Below, piece after piece: positions 1-10,438 of a stretch of 37,344 bases of DNA. Position numbers and translations under genes: made by a program. The notes beneath the pieces were generated by a model that saw nothing but the letters and a program-made list of their open reading frames with translations, searched no databases and was not told the origin of the DNA. The stretch's first letter is position 1, and every line of letters starts with the position of its first letter. The stretch covers positions 1 to 37,344 of the forward strand of contig CAJOLN010000027.1 in assembly GCA_905235395.1 (NCBI GenBank), written 5' to 3'. Origin of the DNA: an uncultured Synergistales bacterium. Its GTDB lineage: Bacteria > Synergistota > Synergistia > Synergistales > Aminobacteriaceae.

Positions 1-756
1 GGCCAGAACAAACATGATGCCGCTGGAAGTTTCATATCAGGTTCAGCCGCTAACATCTTAACGCTCCCGTCTTCAAACTCAACAAGTCCATGAACGAATG
101 ATCCAGGTGATATTAATGCGTCAACCTGTAATGAATCTAATCCGAAAAGATACATCGCTTCAATCAGTTCTATTCCCTTGTTCATTAGTGTCGCACTGTC
201 AATCGTAATCTTTGCTCCCATGTTCCACACTGGATGTTTCAACGCCATTTCAGGAGTAACACGTTTAAGTTCATCATACGTGAAGTTCCTGAATGGCCCT
301 CCTGAAGCTGTGAGATATATTTTCCTCACGAACGTTTTATCTTCGCCGTGCAGACATTGCCAGATTGCATTATGTTCACTATCTACAGGACGCAACTGTT
401 CAGAATGTTTCACGAGAGGCATCACCCATTTGCCTGCCGCAACAATACTTTCTTTATTCGCAAGTGATACTGTCTTTCCTGCCTTCAATGCTGAACACAA
501 AGCCTTGATTGCAGATGTACCTAGCGACATGTTCAATTTCAGAATCGCATGCTATTTCTTCGAGGCCATGTTCACCTGTCTCTTCGTATGCATAAACTTT
601 CTGAACTGAAAATTTTTCTGCAAGTGCCTTCAGCTTTTCGGACATGTGATTTGCCGCAAGAGCCTTCACATGAATTTTATCGGGCCATGCTTCACACACT
701 GACATCACAGAGCTTCCTACACTGCCAGTAGCACCAATTACGCCGAGATTTATCAT
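1..756 (-). CDS. dxr: 1-deoxy-D-xylulose-5-phosphate reductoisomerase, 3' partial at the window edge, with an apparent frameshift near 521-531
   Basis: N-terminal MINLGVIGATGSVGSSVMSV (ORF 454..756). After an apparent 1-nt shift the minus strand continues SLGTSAIKALCSALKAGKTVSLANKESIVAAGKWVMP...GGPFRNF...HPVWNMGAKITIDSATLMNKGIELIEA...AAEPDMKLPAA, classic Dxr. Confidence 0.9.
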
Positions 757-1622
757 TACAGTATCACCCTCAGCACTAAGTATGTGAGTAATCCATTGAA
801 CAATATGCTGTCGAAACGGTCTAACATTCCTCCATGACCAGGAATAATACTGCCCGAATCTTTCTGCCCTGCCTCACGTTTAATCAATGACTCTGCAAGG
901 TCTCCTACCTGTCCTGCAATCCCGCAGATGAATCCGATTAAGATTAAAGGGTAACTAGGAAGGCTGTAATAATATATTGCCCCTGCATTCACGATTAGAC
1001 TTCCAAGTATGCCGGCAATGAATCCCTGAACTGTTTTTCCTGGGCTGACATACTCACATAATTTCACTGAGCCGAATAATTTTCCTCCGATATATGCTCC
1101 TACATCACAGCCCCATGTGCATACGAAAAGCGTAATCAGTAACTGACGGCCAAACGAATAATCACGAAGCACAATCATGCAGACCCAAGGAACTGTTATA
1201 TACATCACGCCTGAGATAACTCCTCCTGCATTACTGAGTGCATAACTCTCTGCTCCTCTCGTCAGTTGCTTACGAAATACTTCAACAACGAACACCGAGC
1301 ACACACATAAAGCTAATATCATTGCGAGCACTATAGGCTGAGGGTTCTCACGGGCTGCAGCAATCAGGAATATCAACGAGAAGATATATCCCATTCCCGG
1401 AGATATTCTGTTTCTGCGTTTACCTGCTGACGTATCCATTCTCTGAATCAGTCTGTAGTATTCACTGAGTGATAACATTGCGATAATTGAAGCTACGATT
1501 GTCCATGCAAAGCTCCCGTAATTTATGCCTCCGATTATCACAGTCACAATGAAAATGCTGCTTATGGTTCGTGTCAGCAGCTCCTGATTGAATAGCTTGC
1601 TGTTATTTCTTGAGTCCGCCAT
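756..1622 (-). CDS. cdsA: phosphatidate cytidylyltransferase (ORF extends to 1652; likely start MADSRNN at 1622 after a GGAAGGGAG RBS)
   Basis: Multi-TM protein with C-terminal GQVGDLAESLIKREAGQKDSGSIIPGHGGMLDRFDSILF signature. Confidence 0.95.
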   Translation of the reverse strand: MADSRNNSKLFNQELLTRTISSIFIVTVIIGGINYGSFAWTIVASIIAMLSLSEYYRLIQRMDTSAGKRRNRISPGMGYIFSLIFLIAAARENPQPIVLAMILALCVCSVFVVEVFRKQLTRGAESYALSNAGGVISGVMYITVPWVCMIVLRDYSFGRQLLITLFVCTWGCDVGAYIGGKLFGSVKLCEYVSPGKTVQGFIAGILGSLIVNAGAIYYYSLPSYPLILIGFICGIAGQVGDLAESLIKREAGQKDSGSIIPGHGGMLDRFDSILFNGLLTYLVLRVIL

Positions 1623-2304
1623 AACGACGCTCCCTTCCTGCATAATCATCAAGTGCCTTCTTCAGTTCTGCCTCATCGAAATCAGGCCAGTGTACGTCAG
1701 TGAAGTAGTACTCGCTGTATGCGCTCTCCCATAACCAGAAATTGCTCAGTCTCAATTCTCCGCTTGTACGTATAATCAGGTCTGGGTCTGGAACATCAGG
1801 AAGATATAAATGATTTTTCAAATCCTGTTCCGTAACATTGCCTTCATGGCCTGAAGCAATCAATGAATTCACAGCGTCAAGAATCTCTGCACGTCCTCCG
1901 TAGTTGATACACAAAATGAAATCCATAACCTTCTGGTCTGCTGTGTAATCTTCTGCCCATTTCATTTGTTCAAGCAAATCTTCGGGCAGTTTGTCCTTTC
2001 GTCCGCAGAAACGTATTCTTGCTCCTTCTGATTTTATTTCATCAACCTTGTGCCTGATGTAATATCTGAACAAGCTCATTAGGCCAGTTACTTCCGTGAC
2101 GGGACGATTCCAGTTTTCGGTTGAGAATGCATACACTGAGAAATATCGAATGCCTTCGCGCTTAACGAGTCTCACCATTTTTTCGAGTGTCCTTACTCCT
2201 GCACGATGACCCATAAGTCTTGGTAAATTTCTTTTTTTTGCCCAGCGTCCATTACCGTCAAGAATTATTGCCAGGTGATTCGGTTTTTTTATTTCTTCTG
2301 TCAA
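1603..2304 (-). CDS. uppS: isoprenyl transferase / undecaprenyl diphosphate synthase
   Basis: HLAIILDGNGRWAKKRNLPRLMGHRAG...FSTENWNRP...DLIIRTSGELRLSNFWLWESAYSEYYF. Confidence 0.96.
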   Translation of the reverse strand: MTEEIKKPNHLAIILDGNGRWAKKRNLPRLMGHRAGVRTLEKMVRLVKREGIRYFSVYAFSTENWNRPVTEVTGLMSLFRYYIRHKVDEIKSEGARIRFCGRKDKLPEDLLEQMKWAEDYTADQKVMDFILCINYGGRAEILDAVNSLIASGHEGNVTEQDLKNHLYLPDVPDPDLIIRTSGELRLSNFWLWESAYSEYYFTDVHWPDFDEAELKKALDDYAGRERRYGGLKK

Positions 2305-2310
2305 AGTGAT

Positions 2311-2913
2311 TCAGCTCTCCTTGCTTTTATTTTTCAATTTATCTATTTCTGCTTTCAGTTTTTTTACGTCCTGCCACGTTAAATATTTTGGACTGCCTAC
2401 AGCATTAGATTGATTGTGAAGTAAATGACTTGGATGAAACATAGGAAATAATTTTATTCCACGCCAATTTTTACAATCACCCCTCATAGATGTTATGCCC
2501 TGAGTAGTATTTAACAGAGGCTTTGAAGGAACATTGCCCAAAGTAACAACGATATCAGGGTGAATTAACAATAACTGTGCTTCAAGAAAATCTCTGCACG
2601 CATTTATTTCTCCTTCGTTCGGGTCTCTGTTATTCGGTGGTCTGCATTTCACCATGTTCGTTATGTACAATGATTTTCTGTCTATGCCTCCGCCCTTTTC
2701 GAGTATGTCCGTCAATAACCTTCCTGCTTGACCGACAAACGGCCTCCCGGATTCGTCTTCTTCCTTACCAGGCCCTTCTCCGATTATTACGACTCTGCAA
2801 TCATGCGGCCCTTCACCTGGAACTGTGTGATGTCTCATGTCACACAGATCACATTTTCTGCATGATGCTATTCTTCTGTGAAGTTCTTCCCATGCTGATT
2901 CAATATCTATCAT
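2311..2913 (-). CDS. type-4 (Fe-S) uracil-DNA glycosylase
   Basis: CRKCDLC..., GEGPGKEEDESGRPFVGQAGRLL, TNMVKCRPPNNRDP, FHPSHLL motifs. Confidence 0.92.
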   Translation of the reverse strand: MIDIESAWEELHRRIASCRKCDLCDMRHHTVPGEGPHDCRVVIIGEGPGKEEDESGRPFVGQAGRLLTDILEKGGGIDRKSLYITNMVKCRPPNNRDPNEGEINACRDFLEAQLLLIHPDIVVTLGNVPSKPLLNTTQGITSMRGDCKNWRGIKLFPMFHPSHLLHNQSNAVGSPKYLTWQDVKKLKAEIDKLKNKSKES

Positions 2914-2916
2914 GAT

Positions 2917-3756
2917 CTATAAAAATATTTCATTCACCTTTATGTTTACTCGCCGTATTTCCATTCCCGTAAAGTAACTAAGTCCCGCACGAATTTTTTT
3001 CTGCAATGCCTTTGCTATTGAGAGTGCGCTTTTTCCTCCGAGATTCAAATCTATCTCTATGCTCAATTCTATTCTGTCCTCGAATGTCTCAAGGTCTATT
3101 CCTCGAATTCTCTTCACATGCTCACTGTCCAACAGCTTTTTTGTCATCTCAAGAATTGCTTCTGAGCCTATAATTACTTTTCCGTTGAAACTGAATAACG
3201 GCTTTACAATTGTGTTCCGTGATTCGTCTTTATCCCTGCCCTTGAAGAATCCACGTATCTGACTTACGAGCTTACCCGCAAAGTTCTGTTCAATCTGTGC
3301 CTTTGCAACCGGAACTACATGCTGTTTTTTTTCTCTGCGTTCCCGTAATGCTGCTTCAATTTCTTCTGGTGTAGATACGTCTGTGATGTTTATGATTCTT
3401 TCAGGGGAATTAAGGCCAAGCCTCGCGGTTATCTTTTCAATCATGCCTTCTGATGTTGCAAGTATCATTAATTTTTCAGGAGGATGTTCTGAGAGATAAT
3501 TCACAACTTCATTTCTGTGTTCAGGGTATTCAAATATTGCGCGTTTTATTGCTCGCAGACGATTCACTTCTGACTTTGCGCTTCTGCCTGCTAAAATTCT
3601 TCCTCGTGATATGACCAGACCATCATCAATTATGAAATCGATTCCGTTCTGACGTGCCACATGTGTAGCCCGATGACTCTTGCCTGTTCCTGCCGGGCCT
3701 ACAAATGCGAAAACTTTTATGCGTGAGAGATCATGAGACGAGTTCAACCTGTGCAC
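2917..3756 (-). CDS. P-loop NTPase with C-terminal Asp23/Gls24-like domain
   Basis: Walker A VGPAGTGKSHRA near the N-terminus; C-terminal ...SIAKALQKKIRAGLSYFTGMEIRRVNIKVNEIFL resembles Asp23-family endings. Confidence 0.6.
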   Translation of the reverse strand: MHRLNSSHDLSRIKVFAFVGPAGTGKSHRATHVARQNGIDFIIDDGLVISRGRILAGRSAKSEVNRLRAIKRAIFEYPEHRNEVVNYLSEHPPEKLMILATSEGMIEKITARLGLNSPERIINITDVSTPEEIEAALRERREKKQHVVPVAKAQIEQNFAGKLVSQIRGFFKGRDKDESRNTIVKPLFSFNGKVIIGSEAILEMTKKLLDSEHVKRIRGIDLETFEDRIELSIEIDLNLGGKSALSIAKALQKKIRAGLSYFTGMEIRRVNIKVNEIFL

Positions 3757-4993
3757 CGAGTGATTTCAATTTTTTGTCGATTGCTTCATATCCCCGCCAC
3801 ACGTGAACCATATCTTCAACGATAGTCTCACCTTCGGCTGAAAGTCCCGCAATGATTAACGCAGCACCAGCACGCAAATCTGTAGCTTTGACATTTGCAC
3901 CCTTCAATCTTTCAACGCCACGAATTACCGCAACATCACGCGAGATTTGAATATCTGCTCCCATTCGATTCAGTTCCTGCGCATATAGAAATCTCGCCTG
4001 AAACACGCTCTCTTCAATTGTGCTTACACCTCGTGCTATTGATAATGCTGCTCCCATTTGAGGCTGAGAGTCAGTTGGGAAACCAGGATAAGGCATAGTC
4101 TTTACGGAAATGGGATGAAGTCTTTTTTTCGCGGGAAATATTTCTATTACGTTTCTTCTCACAGAAAATTTTGCTCCTGCCTCTTCAAGTTTAGCGAGAA
4201 TTGCATCAATGTGAGACGGAACAATATCCTCAATTTTGATGTGTCCATTCGTCATTATGCCTGCGAGAATGTATGTGCACGTTTCAATTCTATCCGGGAT
4301 TACGCGTTCATGTCCTGAATGCACAGATTCGATTCCCTGAATGCGGACTCCTCCAGTGCCTTCAAGTTCAACAGGTACACCTATGCAACGCAAAGCTGCC
4401 GCGAGGTTATCGATTTCAGGTTCACGGGCAATATTCTCAATGATAGTTTCTCCTTTTGCAAGTGAGGCCGCCATCATTAGATTTTCAGTTGCTCCCACAG
4501 AAGGAAAATCAAGATATATTCTTCTGCCTCGAAGTTTGCCTTTCACGCTCGCATGTACTATACCGTTTTGAATCTCTATGTCCGCTCCCATTTGCTTTAA
4601 TCCTTTAAGATGAAGGTCAATCGGTCGTGCTCCAATCGAACAGCCTCCGGGAAGAGGAAGTGATACACGTCCGCAGCTTGCGAGTACAGGGCCAAGAAGC
4701 AAAGATGAGCCTCTCATTTTTCTGGCTAAATTTTCGGAGACTTCCCATTTTATTTCTTCAGGTACATGAAACGCTATCTGTGATTTATTTTCACTGCGCA
4801 TTATCTCCGCATTAACTCCGAGATCCTCAATCAGTGCTATCATCGTGTTTATATCGTATAAATCCGGGACATTGTCGAGTGTTAATGTCTGACCACGAAG
4901 CAATAAGCATACAGCCATGACAGGAAGAGCGGCATTCTTTGCGCCCTGAGTTTTTATTGTGCCTTTCAGAGGAATTCCTCCGTTAATCTTCAT
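3731..4993 (-). CDS. murA: UDP-N-acetylglucosamine 1-carboxyvinyltransferase
   Basis: MKINGGIPLKGTIKTQGAKNAALPVMA...; GGCSIGARPIDLHLKGLKQMGA; AGAALIIAGL. Confidence 0.96.
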   Translation of the reverse strand: MKINGGIPLKGTIKTQGAKNAALPVMAVCLLLRGQTLTLDNVPDLYDINTMIALIEDLGVNAEIMRSENKSQIAFHVPEEIKWEVSENLARKMRGSSLLLGPVLASCGRVSLPLPGGCSIGARPIDLHLKGLKQMGADIEIQNGIVHASVKGKLRGRRIYLDFPSVGATENLMMAASLAKGETIIENIAREPEIDNLAAALRCIGVPVELEGTGGVRIQGIESVHSGHERVIPDRIETCTYILAGIMTNGHIKIEDIVPSHIDAILAKLEEAGAKFSVRRNVIEIFPAKKRLHPISVKTMPYPGFPTDSQPQMGAALSIARGVSTIEESVFQARFLYAQELNRMGADIQISRDVAVIRGVERLKGANVKATDLRAGAALIIAGLSAEGETIVEDMVHVWRGYEAIDKKLKSLGAQVELVS

Positions 4994-5023
4994 TGTGTTC
5001 TCTATGTTACATTTCCTCCTTCG

Positions 5024-6142
5024 CTATATCCCGAAATAACTTCTCACTGCTTCATGAATCTTTTTGCTCGCTGTTCCGTTTCCAAATGGCATTATATTCT
5101 TCGCAGTTATTGATTTCATGTACTCAGGCTCATTTAAAATTTTCAATGCCTCATTACGAATGTTATTGCGTTCCGTTCCGACAAGAATACATGTTCCGTG
5201 AGTAATTGCGTCTGGTCTCTCTGATAGTGTACGCATAATCAGAACTGGTTTGTTGATTGCGCTTGCTTCCTCCTGAACTCCTCCGCTGTCTGAGAGAATG
5301 AATATGCTTCTGTTCATTGCATAAACGAACTCAGGATAATTCAGAGGCTCAGTGAATATCACGTTATCAGAATAATCATCAAGGCACTCATGAATCACAT
5401 CACGTACAACAGGATTTTTATGCAGAGGAATCAGGAAGACTACATCATTGCGTTCATGAATCACATCAATAACTGCTGAACATATTTCTCTGAGAGCTTC
5501 TCCCCATGATTCACGTCTGTGTGCAGTCATCAATATTAAAGGACGGCCATGAAATTTGTATATGTATTCAGGTTCACGCATTCCCTTCTGACTTTCGAGA
5601 ATTGCATACAGAGAATCAATTACTGTGTTGCCGGTTATGTGAATGTGATTTGAATCAATGCCCTCACGAATCAAATTGTCAGCGTCGCCTTTAGTCGGAG
5701 CAAAGAAGAGTTTAGTTATTCTGTCAGTGAGGAGCCTGTTAGCTTCTTCTGGAAATGGAAGATTTAAATCGTGACTGCGTAATCCTGCCTCGACATGGCC
5801 AATCGTTACGTGTCTGTAGAAACCTGCAAGTGCCGCCGCAAATGTCGTTGATGTATCACCGTGTACGAGTATCATATCCTGTTCATGAGTATCAAGGAAC
5901 TCACCGACACCCTGCAACACACTCGAAGTTATGTAATCGAGTGTCTGAGTTTTCTTCATGATATTTAGATTAACATCGGGGACAATTCCGAAATCATTCA
6001 ACGCCTGAATCAACATATCTGTATGCTGTCCAGTTGAAAGCACCGTAACATGAAAATTTTTACTCTTCCGCAATTCGAGAATCACAGGAGACATTTTTAT
6101 TGCTTCTGGTCTCGTTCCGACAACACAGGTTATCTTCTTCAT
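5024..6142 (-). CDS. wecB: UDP-N-acetylglucosamine 2-epimerase (non-hydrolyzing)
   Basis: VVGTRPEAIKMSPV...STGQHTDML...VHGDTSTTFAAALAGFY...GHVEAGLRSHDLNLPFPEEANR...DSGGVQEEA. Confidence 0.96.
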   Translation of the reverse strand: MKKITCVVGTRPEAIKMSPVILELRKSKNFHVTVLSTGQHTDMLIQALNDFGIVPDVNLNIMKKTQTLDYITSSVLQGVGEFLDTHEQDMILVHGDTSTTFAAALAGFYRHVTIGHVEAGLRSHDLNLPFPEEANRLLTDRITKLFFAPTKGDADNLIREGIDSNHIHITGNTVIDSLYAILESQKGMREPEYIYKFHGRPLILMTAHRRESWGEALREICSAVIDVIHERNDVVFLIPLHKNPVVRDVIHECLDDYSDNVIFTEPLNYPEFVYAMNRSIFILSDSGGVQEEASAINKPVLIMRTLSERPDAITHGTCILVGTERNNIRNEALKILNEPEYMKSITAKNIMPFGNGTASKKIHEAVRSYFGI

Positions 6143-7023
6143 GTCAGTCTGAAATACACTCTCATTCCAAGTGCAAGCGTCATAATCTGAAGCATTAATA
6201 GAATTATTACCGTTATGATCGTTGAACCTGTAAGAGACATCAATACATGGTGCAGGTGTTTCTTGTCAGGATAAAACGGAGATTTTCCCGTCAGCATTCT
6301 TCGTGTGAAAGCAGTCAGAGTATCAATAACAGGAAATCCTCCGAACAGAACGAACAGAAGGAGCAAGTCAGTGAATCTCACAGTACGCAGAGCAGGAAGG
6401 GCTATCGTTATGAAATGTGACGCGAATAAATATCCAAGCAGTGTGCTTCCGCCGTCACCTAAGAAAGTTTGTGCCGCAGGAAAATTCCAGCATAATATCC
6501 CTAATGCCATTGCTCCCATGAATACGCCTGAATATGAACGCCCAATCACAAACAACGCTATTGATGACGCAATGAATATCGATATGCATAACCCGTTCAT
6601 GCCGTCTACGAGATTGTATGCGCTCGTTACTCCTGCAAGCCATACGATTGCAATTACGCTTACGACTGGTGAAAGGTTCAGAGGAATCACGACAATAGAC
6701 GCAGCTATCATATGAAGTCCGAGCCTGAGATACGGAGAGAGTGAGCACATATCATCGAGATAACCGCAGAGAAAAATTATAGTTGCACCTGTAGATATTA
6801 ATTTAAGTTCGGGAATTTCCTGAGACATTATCACACTCATTAGGAGATACCCGAACCATAAACCTAAACCTCCTCCGCGAGGCATATTACCCTTATGAAT
6901 TTTTCTTGCGTCAGGAATATCAAGAATGCCGTAAATATCAGCAAGGCGAATCGAAACAGGAGCAGTTAAGCCTCCCCAGAAGAAGCCGATTATCAGAAAG
7001 ATGAGAAATTTTACATCAAGCAT
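6139..7023 (-). CDS. wecA: MraY/WecA-family undecaprenyl-phosphate sugar-1-phosphate transferase
   Basis: Multi-TM; KIHKGNMPRGGGLGLW, CGYLDDMCSLSPYLRL, YNLVDGMNGL, TFLGDGGSTLLGYLF, DKKHLHHVLM. Confidence 0.88.
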   Translation of the reverse strand: MLDVKFLIFLIIGFFWGGLTAPVSIRLADIYGILDIPDARKIHKGNMPRGGGLGLWFGYLLMSVIMSQEIPELKLISTGATIIFLCGYLDDMCSLSPYLRLGLHMIAASIVVIPLNLSPVVSVIAIVWLAGVTSAYNLVDGMNGLCISIFIASSIALFVIGRSYSGVFMGAMALGILCWNFPAAQTFLGDGGSTLLGYLFASHFITIALPALRTVRFTDLLLLFVLFGGFPVIDTLTAFTRRMLTGKSPFYPDKKHLHHVLMSLTGSTIITVIILLMLQIMTLALGMRVYFRLT

Positions 7024-7032
7024 TTCTGAAAA

Positions 7033-8157
<1,125 letters not shown>

Positions 8158-8222
8158 TTAGATTGCGTATATTATAGCAACAGTGAGAATGAAAAAATTA
8201 TTTTTGCATAGGAGTTTTCAAT

Positions 8223-9053
8223 TTGGCAGATAAAGACATGACAGAGAAAACGCTTTTAGGATTCAATGATGTGTTTGCTGATGTGGTGAATGCATTCTTT
8301 GCTATTTCGGGTATTAACCGAAGGATAGCTCCCGATGAACTTGAAGACGCACGCACATGGTCGATGTATAAAGCTGAAGATAAATTGCGTGAACAGGAAC
8401 GCGATGTGATGAAGCTATGGAAGTCAGAAGGTGCTGTGATAAGTCTTATAGGTTTGGAGAATCAGAGCGATGTTGATTCTGATATGGCACTTCGTATATT
8501 TGGTTATGAAGGAGCCGATTACAGAGGGCAGTTATCACGTAAGGTAAAAGAACCTTATTTTGTGATGACGATTGTGTTATATTACGGGACAGAAAAACGA
8601 TGGAATGTACCAAAGAGTTTATTTGAGCGTCTTAATGTTCCTGAAGAATTTCGTCCATTCGTTAATGATATTCATGTTAATGTTCTGGAGCTTGCGTGGC
8701 TCACTGATGAACAGGCTGATATGTTCAAGGGCGATTTTAGAATCGTTGTTGATTTTTTGCGTCATGCCCGCAAAGGTGATGATTATGTACCCAGTGAGGC
8801 AGAGATAAAGCATATCGATGAAATTCTGAAGCTGATGCGTGTTATGACAGGCGACAGAAGATTTGAAGAAGTGCTAAACACTGCACCGAACAAAAAAGGA
8901 GAGAGGCAAATGGTAAAGAGCTATTTTGATGTTGTAGAGGAAAAAGGCAGAGCAGAAGGTAAAGCTGAAGCAATTCGTGAAATAATGCAGCGTTTAATTG
9001 AAAGAGGCATATCACCAGAAGAAGCAGCAGCTATAACAAGTTTATCTGAGTGA
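8223..9053 (+). CDS. Rpn family (PD-(D/E)XK) recombination-promoting nuclease / putative transposase; TTG start
   Basis: KTLLGFNDVFADVVNAFF...LIGLENQSDVDSDMALRIFGYEGADYRGQL...PYFVMTIVLYYGTEKRW...; C-terminal EEKGRAEGKAEAIREIMQRLIERGISPEEAAAIT; RBS aggag before TTG. Confidence 0.85.
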   Translation: MADKDMTEKTLLGFNDVFADVVNAFFAISGINRRIAPDELEDARTWSMYKAEDKLREQERDVMKLWKSEGAVISLIGLENQSDVDSDMALRIFGYEGADYRGQLSRKVKEPYFVMTIVLYYGTEKRWNVPKSLFERLNVPEEFRPFVNDIHVNVLELAWLTDEQADMFKGDFRIVVDFLRHARKGDDYVPSEAEIKHIDEILKLMRVMTGDRRFEEVLNTAPNKKGERQMVKSYFDVVEEKGRAEGKAEAIREIMQRLIERGISPEEAAAITSLSE

Positions 9054-9185
9054 ATCAAAATTTAGTGCAAAAAATTTCGCAGGGTGTTAATATATCTTGC
9101 GCTTACACTCAAAGCTACGAATATCGCTCTCTGGATTGGCGTTGTTCCTGGCTCTGAAGTTATATCACAGGAGGTTTATTTATTC

Positions 9186-9452
9186 ATGATCCAGAAGGAA
9201 AAGAAACAGGCAGTAATCGCAGAGTTCAAGACTCACGAAAACGACACAGGTTCACCTGAAGTACAGGTAGCAATTCTCACAGAAAGAATTCGTGAACTCA
9301 CAGAACATTTGAAGACTCACAAGAAAGATTTCCATTCACGAAGAGGACTGCTCAAAATGGTAGGTTCAAGACGAAGACTTCTGCGTTACCTCATGAACAA
9401 AGACTTCAACAGATACCGTTCACTGATTGAGAGACTTGGTTTAAGACACTAG
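9186..9452 (+). CDS. rpsO: 30S ribosomal protein S15 (ATG at 9186 after aggagg)
   Basis: [53 protein letters not shown]. Confidence 0.97.
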   Translation: MIQKEKKQAVIAEFKTHENDTGSPEVQVAILTERIRELTEHLKTHKKDFHSRRGLLKMVGSRRRLLRYLMNKDFNRYRSLIERLGLRH

Positions 9453-9467
9453 GAGGAAATCATCACA

Positions 9468-9695
9468 ATGAAAAAAAATATTCACCCTGAATATCAGGAA
9501 TGCAAAGTTACATGTGCCTGCGGAAATACATTCATGACACGTTCAACAATGAAAGAAATCCGCGTAGGTGTCTGCTCGGCATGTCACCCGTTCTACAGCG
9601 GCAAGAAGGGCAGAGTTCTCACTGAGGCAGGCCGTCTTGAAAAGTTCCAGCAGAAGTACAAAGGAATCAATTACGGCCAGAAGACAGAAGTATAA
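9468..9695 (+). CDS. rpmE: 50S ribosomal protein L31, zinc-binding (C+) form
   Basis: [22 protein letters not shown]...[17 protein letters not shown]. Confidence 0.96.
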   Translation: MKKNIHPEYQECKVTCACGNTFMTRSTMKEIRVGVCSACHPFYSGKKGRVLTEAGRLEKFQQKYKGINYGQKTEV

Positions 9696-9713
9696 TTCAC
9701 ATTGCTCATTTAT

Positions 9714-9739
9714 GGGGGCTGAAATATGCTCCCTTTTTT
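9714..9739 (+). terminator. Rho-independent terminator after rpsO-rpmE
   Basis: GGGGGC-tgaaatat-GCTCCC followed by TTTTTT. Confidence 0.65.
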
Positions 9740-9742
9740 ATT

Positions 9743-10438
9743 ATGAACATGAACGTAATATTATTATCACATACACCTGAACCTGATGCTCTCGTTGCCG
9801 CCGCTGCACGTATATGCTACCGTGATGTAACTGCGTCTGAACTTCTTCAAGGCGAAGAACAAAATTTATCTCGTAAACTCATTGCTGAACTCTTCATGAG
9901 CGGACATACATCAACGTTTGAACATGTGAGTTTCACTTTCGGGATTGATGGACTGAGCAGAGTTGCATCACATCAGTTAGTGCGTCATCGTTTAGCGAGT
10001 TTCAGTCAGCAGAGTCAGCGTTACGTGAAGATGAATTATGACCCTGAAGCCGTAATCGTTCCTCCGTCAATCGAATCGAATCCCGAAGCATTGAGAGTGT
10101 TTCATGAAGCAGTGAAGACATCGCAGGAAGCATACAGGCAGTTAATTGAAATGGGAATTAAGAAAGAAGATGCGAGATTCATTTTGCCTCACGGACATTC
10201 AACACGTCTTGTTATGACCATGAACGCAAGAGAACTTCATCACTTCTTCAATTTGAGATTATGCAGACGCGCACAATGGGAAATTCACGAACTCGCACGT
10301 AAAATGTTAATCTTATGCAGAGAAAAAGCACCAGTGTTATTTGAAAAGGCCGGGCCGTCATGTATATTTGGAAAATGTGAAGAAGCACGTACATGCGGAA
10401 AACCTTATAGAGATATGGAGGAATTGATACTTGATTAA
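9743..10438 (+). CDS. thyX: FAD-dependent thymidylate synthase
   Basis: ThyX signature RHRLASFSQQSQRYV; STFEHVSFTF; RELHHFFNLRLCRRAQWEI. Confidence 0.95.
   Translation: MNMNVILLSHTPEPDALVAAAARICYRDVTASELLQGEEQNLSRKLIAELFMSGHTSTFEHVSFTFGIDGLSRVASHQLVRHRLASFSQQSQRYVKMNYDPEAVIVPPSIESNPEALRVFHEAVKTSQEAYRQLIEMGIKKEDARFILPHGHSTRLVMTMNARELHHFFNLRLCRRAQWEIHELARKMLILCREKAPVLFEKAGPSCIFGKCEEARTCGKPYRDMEELILD

Noticed and set aside
178-609. Plus-strand 143-aa ORF
   Set aside because: Antisense to dxr; the minus strand carries clear Dxr motifs.
6305-6715. Plus-strand 136-aa ORF
   Set aside because: Antisense shadow of the wecA-like gene, no recognisable domain.
9065-9185. Structured S15 autoregulatory leader upstream of rpsO
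   Set aside because: S15 leaders are common, but I could not find a convincing pseudoknot or strong hairpin by eye.
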